A stretch of 23,992 nt of DNA from a virus, in IMG/VR virus record IMGVR_UViG_3300020463_000131, positions 1 to 23,992 of that record; one strand, written 5' to 3'. Below, piece after piece: positions 1-6,822 of the stretch (positions within the stretch are counted from its first letter, which is position 1; every line of letters starts with the position of its first letter). A model generated the notes under the pieces. It was not told the origin of the DNA, ran no database searches, and was given only the letters and a program-made list of their open reading frames with translations. Made by a program: the position numbers and the translations under genes.

Positions 1-597
1 TTGGTCTGCTCTTAGGAATTGTTGTCTGTCTAATCCGTCAAGTTTGTCTGCGTTGATTGCAAGTGCGTCTACGAATGATTTGTCAACATCATTAGTAATA
101 ATATTAGAGACATCCACTGTATCTAATATCGCAGGTGGGTTTGTAATATTATTAAAATCTAGGTAATGAGCAGGTAACTGTCCTCCTAGTTTTTCTGCAT
201 TAGATGCAAGTGTTGCAACCCCAACGGAATCACTTTGACGTGATTGAATGTAGTCTGAATCTATGAGTGCGATTGTTCCTGCAGAGTCTAATTGAAATGG
301 CGCCCAATTACCTGCAGCGTTTGGTAATTCACCTGTGTTACTATCTCTGTGTTGACCTGAACCTAATTGATATTTGTAGTATCTGTCTGCTTCAAATCCA
401 CCATGTGCATTCTTAACATAGACTACCATCCCATCTTGTAGTCTTTGTCCGTGTATCCCTACTACAGTGTCACTATCTACACCACTTACATAACGCAGTC
501 CACCTCTTATCTCTGTGTCTAATGCAATGGGATGATTGGAACTAGGACTCCATGTTCCTGGCCATTGGTTTCTTGTAAGTCCGTTATAATTGGGCAT
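1..597 (-). CDS. Tail-fibre-like protein, C-terminus cut by window edge
   Basis: Reading leftwards from an ATG at 597-595 the frame stays open for 199 codons to the edge, so the end of the gene is missing. The ATG overlaps the stop of the 1010-residue fibre gene in a TAATG arrangement, which indicates translational coupling and supports this start. The protein begins MPNYNGLTRNQWPGTW and carries short spaced motifs typical of phage fibre shafts: Asn-Ala-Glu-Lys-Leu-Gly-Gly near residue 135 and Asn-Ala-Asp-Lys-Leu-Asp-Gly near residue 183. These N-A-x-K-L-x-G units recur in T4-type long-tail-fibre and related proteins. DSA and DSD tripeptides match the neighbouring virion proteins. I infer a fibre or fibre-attachment component made late with the upstream fibre gene. 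The true length and the receptor-binding end lie outside the window. Confidence 0.75.
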   Translation of the reverse strand, partial: MPNYNGLTRNQWPGTWSPSSNHPIALDTEIRGGLRYVSGVDSDTVVGIHGQRLQDGMVVYVKNAHGGFEADRYYKYQLGSGQHRDSNTGELPNAAGNWAPFQLDSAGTIALIDSDYIQSRQSDSVGVATLASNAEKLGGQLPAHYLDFNNITNPPAILDTVDVSNIITNDVDKSFVDALAINADKLDGLDRQQFLRADQ

Positions 598-3500
598 TAG
601 CTAATACTCACATAAGTGTTGCCAGGCTGCAGAGTGATACCGTATAAATTATAGGTCTCTGCACTGTAACCTGCAGGTGGTGAATCTGGTTCCAAATCTA
701 ATGTGCCTGTTACAAATGCAACATCACTGAGTAGTGATGAACTAGCACCAGTTTGAAATGTTGTTGGTTGTGATGCTGCACTCCTTATCATAAACCAAAA
801 TGCACGAGGTGTTGCATTTGGATTGTTAACAGTGCCTGTAAAGTTGTTTGTTTGATTTGATAATTCGTTTACTGCAGATTCAAACTGATCACCATTGACT
901 ACCTCTGCTCTAGTAGGTGCTAATCCTGTACTATTAGTAAAGATCCACAGTGAAGGATATGAAAAGTTTGCATTTAACGAGGTATCGGATGCGGTATCAG
1001 TTGCTGCATATGTAGTTGTTGCAACGCCTGGAGGTCTTCTAAACTCTGTACTCACAGCTACTTGTCTCCCCCCACCGTTGTCTTTGTGTATTGGTGTTGT
1101 AAATGTCAATGTCCCAGATCCAGTAGTACTAGAAAGAGATCCTCCAGTACCAGAAACTGTATGAGTAAAGTTAGCAGAAGATGACATGTTAGTCTGATTG
1201 ACGGTATATGATGTAGAAGTATAAGTCTCAAGGAATTGTTTTCCATTTAAGTTACTCATACTGATTGTCACGTTTGGTGTTTTCCATGTGGTACTGAATG
1301 ATGCAGTTGTACCAAAGTCTGCACCCTGATCATCCGCAAATGTAATTGTTGCAGAGGAAGTTCCACCCGATAAACCTGTGTTATTATCTCTTACTGCGGC
1401 ACCAGATGCAGAGTCAAACGCAAATGTCTGTGTCCAATCTACACCACCTGCAGGAGTTTGACTTTTAGCACCTGCATTGTAGTTACCTAATACCTGACCA
1501 ACATATGCATTTGTTTGTGTAATACCAGATACACTATTGATAAAACGTGTTGGAAAATCTGTTGGGTTATCTATCGATACGGAGAACTGAGTTGCTTTCT
1601 GGTCAAAGTTTAAATTAGTCTGTCCAGTTGCAACAAGTGATGGACTAAACTGTGCAACCTCGATACGAAGTTTATCACCAGTAAAATTCATTTCTCGTAT
1701 TGTGTACACTTCTAGATCAGAGTCGATATAGTTAGTCGCGGTTCTAAATTGGTCTGAAGCACCACTTACTGTCCATGTAATACCTGCCTTGTTACCATCA
1801 TTATTGAGAATGTTGGCATCATATAGTCTGGTAGCAAATGATCCACCATCTGCAGTATTGATTGTGAAATCACCTGTAGCAGAATCCATAGAGGTTGATG
1901 AAACCCCTGCGACTGTTACTGTACCTGCAGAATCTAATTGACCCTGTGCATTAACTGTAAATACTGGAACCTCAGATGCAGAACCGTATGTCCCTGCAGT
2001 AACTCCTGTATTTGTAATATTGATTGTACTAGTGGCAGAATCATATGTAATCCCTGTACCACTTGCAAGTGCTTCGTCTAAGTCGGAGTCAAAGTTTGCC
2101 TTTGTGTAAACCTGTTCAACGTCAAACTGAAACACACCAGTTGCAGGATCATAAGAAAGATCTCCTGCCGCACTTACCGCATGTCTTGCGTCACTATCTG
2201 CACGTGATGATGAATATACTGCATCGTTACTGAGTGAGATCTGACCAGTAGAACTGTCATAACCTATTGCACCTGCACCACTTAAATGTGCACGAACCTC
2301 TGCAGCACTGGGGCCTGTATATGTAAATTTACCTGTGGCGGAGTCATATGTAAGAGATCCATCTCCACCTGCATCAACTAGGTTGATTACATCTCGTACA
2401 CGTTGTATAGTATAATATAGATTTGTACCTTCGGCAACATCAGTAGTTGTCTTGGTTCCTAATGCAGTATCAAATCTCGCGTCTGTATAATATAGGTTTG
2501 TTCCCTCTGCGACATCAGTTGTTGTCTTTGTTCCAAGTCGAACATCAAAATCTGAATCATGTCTTGTAGTAGTATAATATAGATTATCACCTTCTGCAAG
2601 ATCTGTAGTTGTTTTTGTTGCAAGGTCAGAATCAAAACCATCGTAACGACCAGTTAATGTCTCAGCTGAAACGTTTGGTGCAACGATTGGTCTGTTAAAA
2701 TTCCAAGTGTCTGGTGTTGCCTTATAGAAGATATGTGCATTTGCACCCTGAACTGAGATACCTGCAGAGTCTGCTGCGTTTGCATCTGCTGCACCTTGTG
2801 CAAGTTCAATATTCTTATCATCGACTGTAAGAGTTGTTGAGTTGATAGTTGTAGTTGTACCCTCAACCTGTAAGTTACCTTGAACAACTAATGTACCTGC
2901 CGCACCGCCTGGGGTTGGATCAAGAACCATGTCTCCAGACAATGTACTGATAGTATTACCATCAATTTTGATATTGTCAACTTCTAATGATGAAAGTCCT
3001 GTTACGTCAGAATCGAGATAGATGTCAACTTGTGCACCATCTGCAAGATCATGACGTTTTGTGTTTGTGTTGAAACTACCCTTGATCTCAAGTTTGTCAC
3101 CTGCTTTGATGTTACCTGTACCTGCAAGGTTCTCATCTGCATTTGCATGAACTAGATCTAGGTTATCTACGTAATCTTTGTTTACACCATCTGTACCTGC
3201 AACTGGTGTCGCAACATCTGTAAGTCTATCACCCCCAAAGCTTACTGTACCATCAAAACCTTTGAGTGATAATGCACCAGATGTAGAAGCAACAGTAGCA
3301 TCTGTAAATTCTAAATCATCTATATTTAAAGTGCCAGATTGAGTTTCAATCTTTCCGTTTGCGTCAACGACAAGTGCTTTACCACCTTTAAGTTTACCAA
3401 TCGGTGCACTTAAAAGATGTGTATAATATTGACCACCAATAGTTGCATATTCACCTGCATATCCATTACTTTTCTGAGGCCCAACACCAATAAAAAGTCT

Positions 3501-3629
3501 ATCACCACCATCAGAATCACCTGAAACGTAAGTGTATCCCATTTCCCCAATCTTGAGGATGTTGAGACCTTCCTTACCTTCTAATGTCGCGGTAGTAGAA
3601 GATGTTTTTATTTTAAATGTATTTGCCAT
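597..3629 (-). CDS. Large tail-fibre-like virion protein (1010 aa)
   Basis: This is a long Gly/Ser/Thr/Asp-rich protein with almost no Cys or Trp, the usual composition of trimeric phage fibres. An N-terminal part of about 200 residues is followed near residues 250-290 by a segment, GTTTTINSTTLTVDDKNIEL, that is common in fibre and structural proteins of marine T4-like phages. Residues about 335-415 hold three imperfect repeats of TKTTTD(L/V)AEG(D/T)NLYYT. After these come several TYDSATGKF / GYDSSTGQI beta-strand units. The C-terminal third (about 600-1010) is Thr/Ser-rich without recognisable motifs. There is no signal peptide or membrane segment. The ATG lies directly after the stop of the 73-residue gene, and the stop overlaps the next fibre ATG, so this is the third gene of a four-gene late fibre operon. 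The exact fibre (long, short or side) cannot be told from sequence alone. Confidence 0.8.
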   Translation of the reverse strand: MANTFKIKTSSTTATLEGKEGLNILKIGEMGYTYVSGDSDGGDRLFIGVGPQKSNGYAGEYATIGGQYYTHLLSAPIGKLKGGKALVVDANGKIETQSGTLNIDDLEFTDATVASTSGALSLKGFDGTVSFGGDRLTDVATPVAGTDGVNKDYVDNLDLVHANADENLAGTGNIKAGDKLEIKGSFNTNTKRHDLADGAQVDIYLDSDVTGLSSLEVDNIKIDGNTISTLSGDMVLDPTPGGAAGTLVVQGNLQVEGTTTTINSTTLTVDDKNIELAQGAADANAADSAGISVQGANAHIFYKATPDTWNFNRPIVAPNVSAETLTGRYDGFDSDLATKTTTDLAEGDNLYYTTTRHDSDFDVRLGTKTTTDVAEGTNLYYTDARFDTALGTKTTTDVAEGTNLYYTIQRVRDVINLVDAGGDGSLTYDSATGKFTYTGPSAAEVRAHLSGAGAIGYDSSTGQISLSNDAVYSSSRADSDARHAVSAAGDLSYDPATGVFQFDVEQVYTKANFDSDLDEALASGTGITYDSATSTINITNTGVTAGTYGSASEVPVFTVNAQGQLDSAGTVTVAGVSSTSMDSATGDFTINTADGGSFATRLYDANILNNDGNKAGITWTVSGASDQFRTATNYIDSDLEVYTIREMNFTGDKLRIEVAQFSPSLVATGQTNLNFDQKATQFSVSIDNPTDFPTRFINSVSGITQTNAYVGQVLGNYNAGAKSQTPAGGVDWTQTFAFDSASGAAVRDNNTGLSGGTSSATITFADDQGADFGTTASFSTTWKTPNVTISMSNLNGKQFLETYTSTSYTVNQTNMSSSANFTHTVSGTGGSLSSTTGSGTLTFTTPIHKDNGGGRQVAVSTEFRRPPGVATTTYAATDTASDTSLNANFSYPSLWIFTNSTGLAPTRAEVVNGDQFESAVNELSNQTNNFTGTVNNPNATPRAFWFMIRSAASQPTTFQTGASSSLLSDVAFVTGTLDLEPDSPPAGYSAETYNLYGITLQPGNTYVSIS
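2409..2632 (-). repeat. Three imperfect tandem repeats in the fibre gene
   Basis: Three coding repeats lie about 75 and 87 bases apart. Each encodes TKTTTD-x-AEG-x-NLYYT followed by a variable spacer (29, 25 and at least 16 residues). On the plus strand the shared landmark TATAATAT occurs near 2411, 2486 and 2573. The units differ at many third codon positions, so the conservation is at protein level and the duplication is not recent. They probably form repeated turns of the fibre shaft. Confidence 0.8.
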
Positions 3630-3851
3630 TTAGAAAGTCCCTGCATCTAACTCTAAACCATCTGGTTCAGTAGTTGCTTCGAACTTTCCTGATGATACAT
3701 TAAACTGAAGAACAGCAAAATTACCATTCCCAGATAAATCTACATCTGTTAAATCGCCTATACCTTGAGCCTGTGCACCAGTTACTTTTTTAACTGGAGT
3801 ACCAACTGTAATTTTTCTGATATGTGTTTGGACTGGAGGAATTTCTGACAT
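3630..3851 (-). CDS. Small virion-associated protein (73 aa)
   Basis: This small ORF is packed between the BppU-like gene and the large fibre gene. Its ATG overlaps the upstream stop by one base (position 3851), and its stop abuts the next ATG, so it is clearly part of the late fibre operon. The central and C-terminal part reads LTDVDLSGNGNFAVLQFNVS followed by SGKFEA. This is the 'L-x-D-V-D ... L-x-Y/F ... S-G-K-F' unit found repeatedly in phage fibre proteins, where it forms a short beta-structured module. The N-terminal 30 residues are basic (RKITVGTPVKKVTG). It could be a fibre-attachment or adaptor protein. No enzymatic motif is visible and the function is inferred from position and composition only. 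Confidence 0.7.
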   Translation of the reverse strand: MSEIPPVQTHIRKITVGTPVKKVTGAQAQGIGDLTDVDLSGNGNFAVLQFNVSSGKFEATTEPDGLELDAGTF

Positions 3852-4195
3852 TATGTTACCGATGGGTTAGCTCGTATCTTTCCTTCAAGGACTCTCTCAA
3901 CTACTGTTGATCCATTGGAGTCAACAAAAGAGATTTCCACATCATAAACGTAGTTACCGACACGAAGTTGGTTAGTCTGTAGGTTTGTCAAGGAAAGAGT
4001 TACTACACCATCAGTAGGTTGTATTGCTACGGAGAAGTCAGTTGTGTCAGCAGAATCGGAATTGTAGTTCCGTTTCATTTTAGCTGCAGCAGAATAATTT
4101 GAAAGATCCTTTGGATTACCACTAAGGTCTACAAGTTCTAATTGTACTGCGATATCCGACCCGATGTCGAATGTAAATTTTTCGTATTCTGCCAT
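3851..4195 (-). CDS. BppU N-terminal-like Ig-fold virion protein (114 aa)
   Basis: First gene of the fibre operon, starting 42 bases downstream of a T4-type late promoter box. The protein reads as one beta-sandwich domain: an N-terminal strand (FTFDIGSDIAVQLEL), a 'DLSNYSAAAKMKRNY' segment, a 'GVVTLSLT' strand, a 'LRVGNYVYDVEI' strand and a C-terminal 'VVERVLEGKIRANPSVT'. The order '(dis)placed ligand, D-L-S-x-Y-x-A-x-A-K-M-(K/R), G-x-Y-x-Y-D-V-E, V-x-x-V-L-E-G' is that of the BppU N-terminal family (baseplate upper proteins), also seen in small proteins of marine T4-like phages. In those phages such proteins sit next to fibre genes. I infer a baseplate-to-fibre or decoration role. The family call comes from memory of the pattern, not from a search. 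Confidence 0.7.
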   Translation of the reverse strand: MAEYEKFTFDIGSDIAVQLELVDLSGNPKDLSNYSAAAKMKRNYNSDSADTTDFSVAIQPTDGVVTLSLTNLQTNQLRVGNYVYDVEISFVDSNGSTVVERVLEGKIRANPSVT

Positions 4196-4237
4196 TTCCC
4201 AATCCGATACTAAGTAACTCGTGCATCATGTTACGTT

Positions 4238-4245
4238 TATTTATA
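4238..4245 (-). promoter_or_regulatory. T4-type late promoter for the fibre operon
   Basis: A perfect TATAAATA box on the minus strand, 42 bases before the ATG at 4195. T4-like phages read such boxes with their own late sigma factor (gp55). It sits in an AT-rich near-palindrome (TTATT-TAT-AATAA, 4237-4249) just past the stop of the kinase-like gene at 4250. The same box occurs before two other operons in this window. Confidence 0.75.
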
Positions 4246-4249
4246 ATAA

Positions 4250-4753
4250 TTAGGAAGACCAGAATTTATTTTTTAAATCTATTCTTTCATTTTCTACTAT
4301 TTCATCAACACTTTTTTTAAGATACTTGTTCCATTCTAACAATTTACTTTTACGATCTCTTGGATTATACGTATCAAAGTCAACAAGATAGAGAGTATCA
4401 GTGTTTTTTTCTATGACAAAGTTTTCAGGTTTTAAATCACTAAACCCCCAATGATCTTCTCCATCTACTAGATCTTCTTTTATGACATCTTTCCAATTTA
4501 CAAAGGTAGTTGCACCTAACTGCCTACCTTTTATAAATTCTATTTCAAATAAAATTTCATTATCAATAATCTCATATGTGAATTCAGGAATTTTTATTCT
4601 GTTGAAATCTTGCGACTTTATTCTTTCTAATCGCTCTACCCATATTTCTGGATCAAAGGTATCTTTGTCAAAAATTAATTTTTTTTGAAATCTAAATCCA
4701 ACTTCTATGGGCGTATTAATATATTTTCCACCCCTTTTATAACACGTAAACAT
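4250..4753 (-). CDS. Small protein-kinase-like protein (167 aa)
   Basis: I chose ATG 4753 over an upstream TTG at 4786, which overlaps a predicted -35 element. The C-terminal half carries a kinase-type catalytic loop, FSDLKPENF (residues 104-112), with the catalytic Asp106, Lys108 and metal-binding Asn111, then VDFD (124-127), where Asp125 would take the place of the DFG Asp. A strand of the form ILFEIEFIKGRQLG (67-80) resembles the hinge of kinase-like folds (protein kinases, APH, Kdo/WaaP kinases). The N-lobe is very short: there is no glycine-rich loop, and the ATP-anchoring lysine is uncertain (Lys24 or Lys25). At 167 residues it is about half a normal kinase. It may be a minimal kinase for sugar or protein, or a pseudokinase. 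It diverges from the glycosyltransferase cluster, so a related role in surface or virion modification is possible. Confidence 0.6.
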   Translation of the reverse strand: MFTCYKRGGKYINTPIEVGFRFQKKLIFDKDTFDPEIWVERLERIKSQDFNRIKIPEFTYEIIDNEILFEIEFIKGRQLGATTFVNWKDVIKEDLVDGEDHWGFSDLKPENFVIEKNTDTLYLVDFDTYNPRDRKSKLLEWNKYLKKSVDEIVENERIDLKNKFWSS

Positions 4754-4756
4754 ATT

Positions 4757-4786
4757 AATATATAGTAGTGGAAAGGTTGATGTCAA
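4757..4786 (-). promoter_or_regulatory. Sigma70-like promoter for the kinase-like gene
   Basis: On the minus strand TTGACA (4786-4781) is followed after 18 bases by TATATT (4762-4757), or after 16 bases by TATATA (4764-4759). The expected transcription start falls within about three bases of the ATG at 4753, leaving almost no leader and no Shine-Dalgarno sequence. This is a host-sigma (early-type) promoter, unlike the TATAAATA boxes of the structural operons. Confidence 0.5.
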
Positions 4787-4812
4787 AGTTTTGACTTTTG
4801 ATTGATGTCAAA
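4777..4812. repeat. Direct repeat TTGATGTCAAA, possible operator
   Basis: The 11-mer TTGATGTCAAA occurs at 4777-4787 and again at 4802-4812, a 25-base period. Each copy is itself a near-palindrome (TTGA-TG-TCAA). Between them lies a CAAAGT-TTTG-ACTTTTG hairpin-like stretch. The copies overlap the -35 elements of both divergent promoters, the expected place for a shared repressor or activator site. Function is inferred from position. Confidence 0.45.
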
Positions 4813-4818
4813 TATTAT
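4791..4818 (+). promoter_or_regulatory. Sigma70-like promoter of the glycosyltransferase cluster
   Basis: TTGACT (4791-4796), a 16-base spacer, and TATTAT (4813-4818). The predicted start seven bases past the -10 box is position 4825, the A of the ATG of the first gene, so the transcript may be leaderless. No Shine-Dalgarno sequence precedes that ATG, which is consistent with this. Confidence 0.5.
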
Positions 4819-4824
4819 AGTATT

Positions 4825-5364
4825 ATGAAGATCATATTATTAAAACATGGCGATAAATATAATGCAGAGGATGTAAATCGTCAAGCAGAAAAGATAAGAG
4901 AATACTGCGACCATGAAATTTTATGCTTGACAGAAGATCCAACTGGTGTTATAATAGGTATAACCCCTATACCTGAGAGGCCGAGGTTAACTAAGTGGTG
5001 GAACAAGTTACATGTTTTTAGATCCGACTGGACTATCAGGGACAGATGTGTTCTTTTTGATCTGGATATTCGTATTACTGGTAATCCTTTTCCTACCATA
5101 GAAAAGATAGATTGGAACAGGCCTCACTTCATCCACGATTACTGGAAAAAAGATCTCGATTATCGTCCTCACGCATATGAGACGGAGATCAATAGTTCTA
5201 TCTTCGCATGGACTCCCCACAAAAACCCAGAGTTCTGGCAGATTTTCGCCAGTAATATAGATTATAATACTCGTAAGTACAAAGGAATAGATCGATACAT
5301 CTGGGATCAGAAATTAAACTATGGAACATTTGATGACGAAATACATACAAAAATCGTTCTTTGA
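4825..5364 (+). CDS. Glycosyltransferase-like protein (179 aa), first gene of cassette
   Basis: I chose ATG 4825 (MKIILLKHGD) because the upstream TTG at 4798 lies inside the promoter. It resembles the short GT-A-fold glycosyltransferases of large marine phages: an N-terminal beta strand, a 'TKWWNKLHVF' segment (residues 56-65), a strand ending in the DxD-type metal and nucleotide-sugar motif VLFDLDIRI (77-85; D79-L-D81), then 'INSSIFAW' (122-129) and 'YKGIDRYIWDQ' (152-162). The last two occupy the place where GT-A enzymes keep the acceptor-side N-(S/T)-G/S-(I/V)-F and (D/N)-x-x-x-(I/L/W) motifs. No signal peptide or membrane helix is visible, so it should act in the cytoplasm. Donor and acceptor are unknown. 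The 3' end overlaps the methyltransferase gene by 32 bases. It is shorter than the two following paralogue-like genes. Confidence 0.65.
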   Translation: MKIILLKHGDKYNAEDVNRQAEKIREYCDHEILCLTEDPTGVIIGITPIPERPRLTKWWNKLHVFRSDWTIRDRCVLFDLDIRITGNPFPTIEKIDWNRPHFIHDYWKKDLDYRPHAYETEINSSIFAWTPHKNPEFWQIFASNIDYNTRKYKGIDRYIWDQKLNYGTFDDEIHTKIVL

Positions 5365-5971
5365 TGACAAAGTTTTACCTCTACTCAGTTTTCTTTATAC
5401 TGACACGATGTACGAAAAGAACTTTGATTACTACAGAATAAAAGATATCTTAGATCAATACGACCCCAAACAAATAGAATGTAAACAATGGGTGGTAGAC
5501 AAACTCTTACCGTTTATAAACAAAGAAGATGAGATTGCAGTAATAGGTGGTTGGTATGGATTGATGTCGCACATGCTTGCAGAATGTCTAGACAATACCA
5601 TAATGGATTATGAACTAGATGCAGTCTGTATTGAACTGCATTACAGATTAAAAGTACACGACAGTATCATGATAGAGTTAAAAGATGGGTTAGAAATATT
5701 CGATGACAAAGATCTGAATGGAAAAGACAAAGTCATCATATGCACAGCCTGTGAACATATCGATGAAGAAGATTTATATGGTGCATTGTCTATGAAGAAT
5801 CCATATTCCTTAGCTGTTCTACAATCTAACAATATGTCACACATTGACAGTCATGTAAACTGTCACTCCTCTCTTGATTACTTTATAGAGTCTTTACCAG
5901 ATATGGAAATACTTTACAAAGGCACAAAGGTTTTTGATGACTATGAAAGATACATGGTAATCGCACGATGA
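5333..5971 (+). CDS. Class I SAM-dependent methyltransferase-like protein (212 aa)
   Basis: The N-terminal 60 residues are helical. The nucleotide-binding core then starts with IAVIGGWYGLMSHMLAE (68-84), in which GGWYG (72-76) corresponds to the glycine-rich motif I of Rossmann-fold methyltransferases. It is followed by a second strand with acidic residues at MDYELDAV (91-98) that could hold the SAM ribose. KVIICTACEHI (133-143) sits at the motif IV position, and HVNCHSSLDYF (174-184) is a conserved-looking distal segment of phage versions. Two ATGs are possible, 5321 and 5333. I prefer 5333 because GGA lies 8 to 10 bases before it. The gene overlaps the preceding glycosyltransferase by 32 bases and the next by 4 (ATGA), so all four genes form one transcript. 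The substrate could be a sugar, peptide or small metabolite and is not visible in the sequence. Confidence 0.65.
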   Translation: MTKYIQKSFFDDKVLPLLSFLYTDTMYEKNFDYYRIKDILDQYDPKQIECKQWVVDKLLPFINKEDEIAVIGGWYGLMSHMLAECLDNTIMDYELDAVCIELHYRLKVHDSIMIELKDGLEIFDDKDLNGKDKVIICTACEHIDEEDLYGALSMKNPYSLAVLQSNNMSHIDSHVNCHSSLDYFIESLPDMEILYKGTKVFDDYERYMVIAR

Positions 5972-6822
5972 AAACACTAATCTATAGTATGTACATACAT
6001 ATTCCAGATCACATGATAGAAGCGGAACATTCCGATTGTGAGATAACAAAGACTAAAACTCACGAAACAACCAACAAGATGTTAGAGAACTATCACTGGT
6101 TGAGGGCCCAACATGAAAAGTATGCGGAACTGTGTGGTGCAGATTACAAACTATTTGAGTTTGATGATGATTATCTATCGTTTAGAGAAAAGTTTTTCCT
6201 TGACAAACCACACATAACGATGTATAACATAATAAACTTCTATAAGATCTGGTTGCTTTATCAAAACTTAGAATATGACAGAATACTTTACATAGACTTT
6301 GATGTAATTCCTATCACAGAAAAAAATGTATTTGAGGAACTAGACTTCGACTCTGGTATATTGTGCAGAGTAAACCATGAGGGAACTTATTCTACAAAAG
6401 ATTTTGGTACTCATACTATAAGATCACCGAGAGCAAAGTGGTGGAACGCCAGAGAGTTGCTTTTGGACGAAGGATTTAATGGAGAGAATGATGTATACAA
6501 TACTGGAATTGTTGGTGCAACTCCAGAGAACTTAGATAAACTATCTTACTTCAAAGACTTTGAAGCATCTCTTGAGATGATGCATGAAAAGGCAACGGAT
6601 AAAATGTATCCACAAAAGATAAGGTCTATGCTTGGATATGATAATGAAACTCTGTTCAGTTACCTTATGCAAGTAAACGATGTTAAACTCAACGACATGT
6701 CAGAAGACTGGCACTTCGTTATGAATCACAAGTTTGCCTTTATTCCTGATAGAGTAAACTTAGTCCACGCAATTAATAAAGATTTTGAGTATGCGAAAGA
6801 TTATATTCAGCGTTTGGTCTGA
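5968..6822 (+). CDS. GT-A-fold glycosyltransferase-like protein (284 aa)
   Basis: The start overlaps the methyltransferase stop as ATGA. Features of GT8-like or related GT-A enzymes are present: 'YAELCGADYKLFEFD' (52-66), a strand and DxD motif RILYIDFDVIP (105-115; D110-F-D112), an acceptor-side NTGIVG (178-183), DNETLFSYL (225-233) and the C-terminal LVHAINK (265-271), where the histidine could serve as the third metal ligand. The order DxD, NTG(I/V)xG, D/N-N-E-x-x-x-S-Y, H-x-x-x-K is repeated in the next gene. The protein is soluble with no signal peptide. The function is transfer of a sugar from a nucleotide-sugar donor, but donor and acceptor are unknown. This is the longest of the three transferases, and an insertion at about 120-165 ('VNHEGTYSTKDFGTHTIRSP') is absent from its neighbour. 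Confidence 0.75.
   Translation: MKTLIYSMYIHIPDHMIEAEHSDCEITKTKTHETTNKMLENYHWLRAQHEKYAELCGADYKLFEFDDDYLSFREKFFLDKPHITMYNIINFYKIWLLYQNLEYDRILYIDFDVIPITEKNVFEELDFDSGILCRVNHEGTYSTKDFGTHTIRSPRAKWWNARELLLDEGFNGENDVYNTGIVGATPENLDKLSYFKDFEASLEMMHEKATDKMYPQKIRSMLGYDNETLFSYLMQVNDVKLNDMSEDWHFVMNHKFAFIPDRVNLVHAINKDFEYAKDYIQRLV

Noticed and set aside
2409-2632. Possible CRISPR-like or regulatory repeat array
   Set aside because: The repeats are in frame, differ at third codon positions and encode TKTTTD-x-AEG units, so they are coding repeats of a fibre.
4786-4800. TTG start codons for the kinase-like (4786) and first glycosyltransferase (4798) genes
   Set aside because: Both lie within the predicted promoters, and each has an in-frame ATG (4753 and 4825) just after a -10 box.
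4850-4858. GATAAATA as a plus-strand late promoter
   Set aside because: One mismatch to TATAAATA, and it lies inside the first glycosyltransferase gene with no nearby start codon that it would serve.
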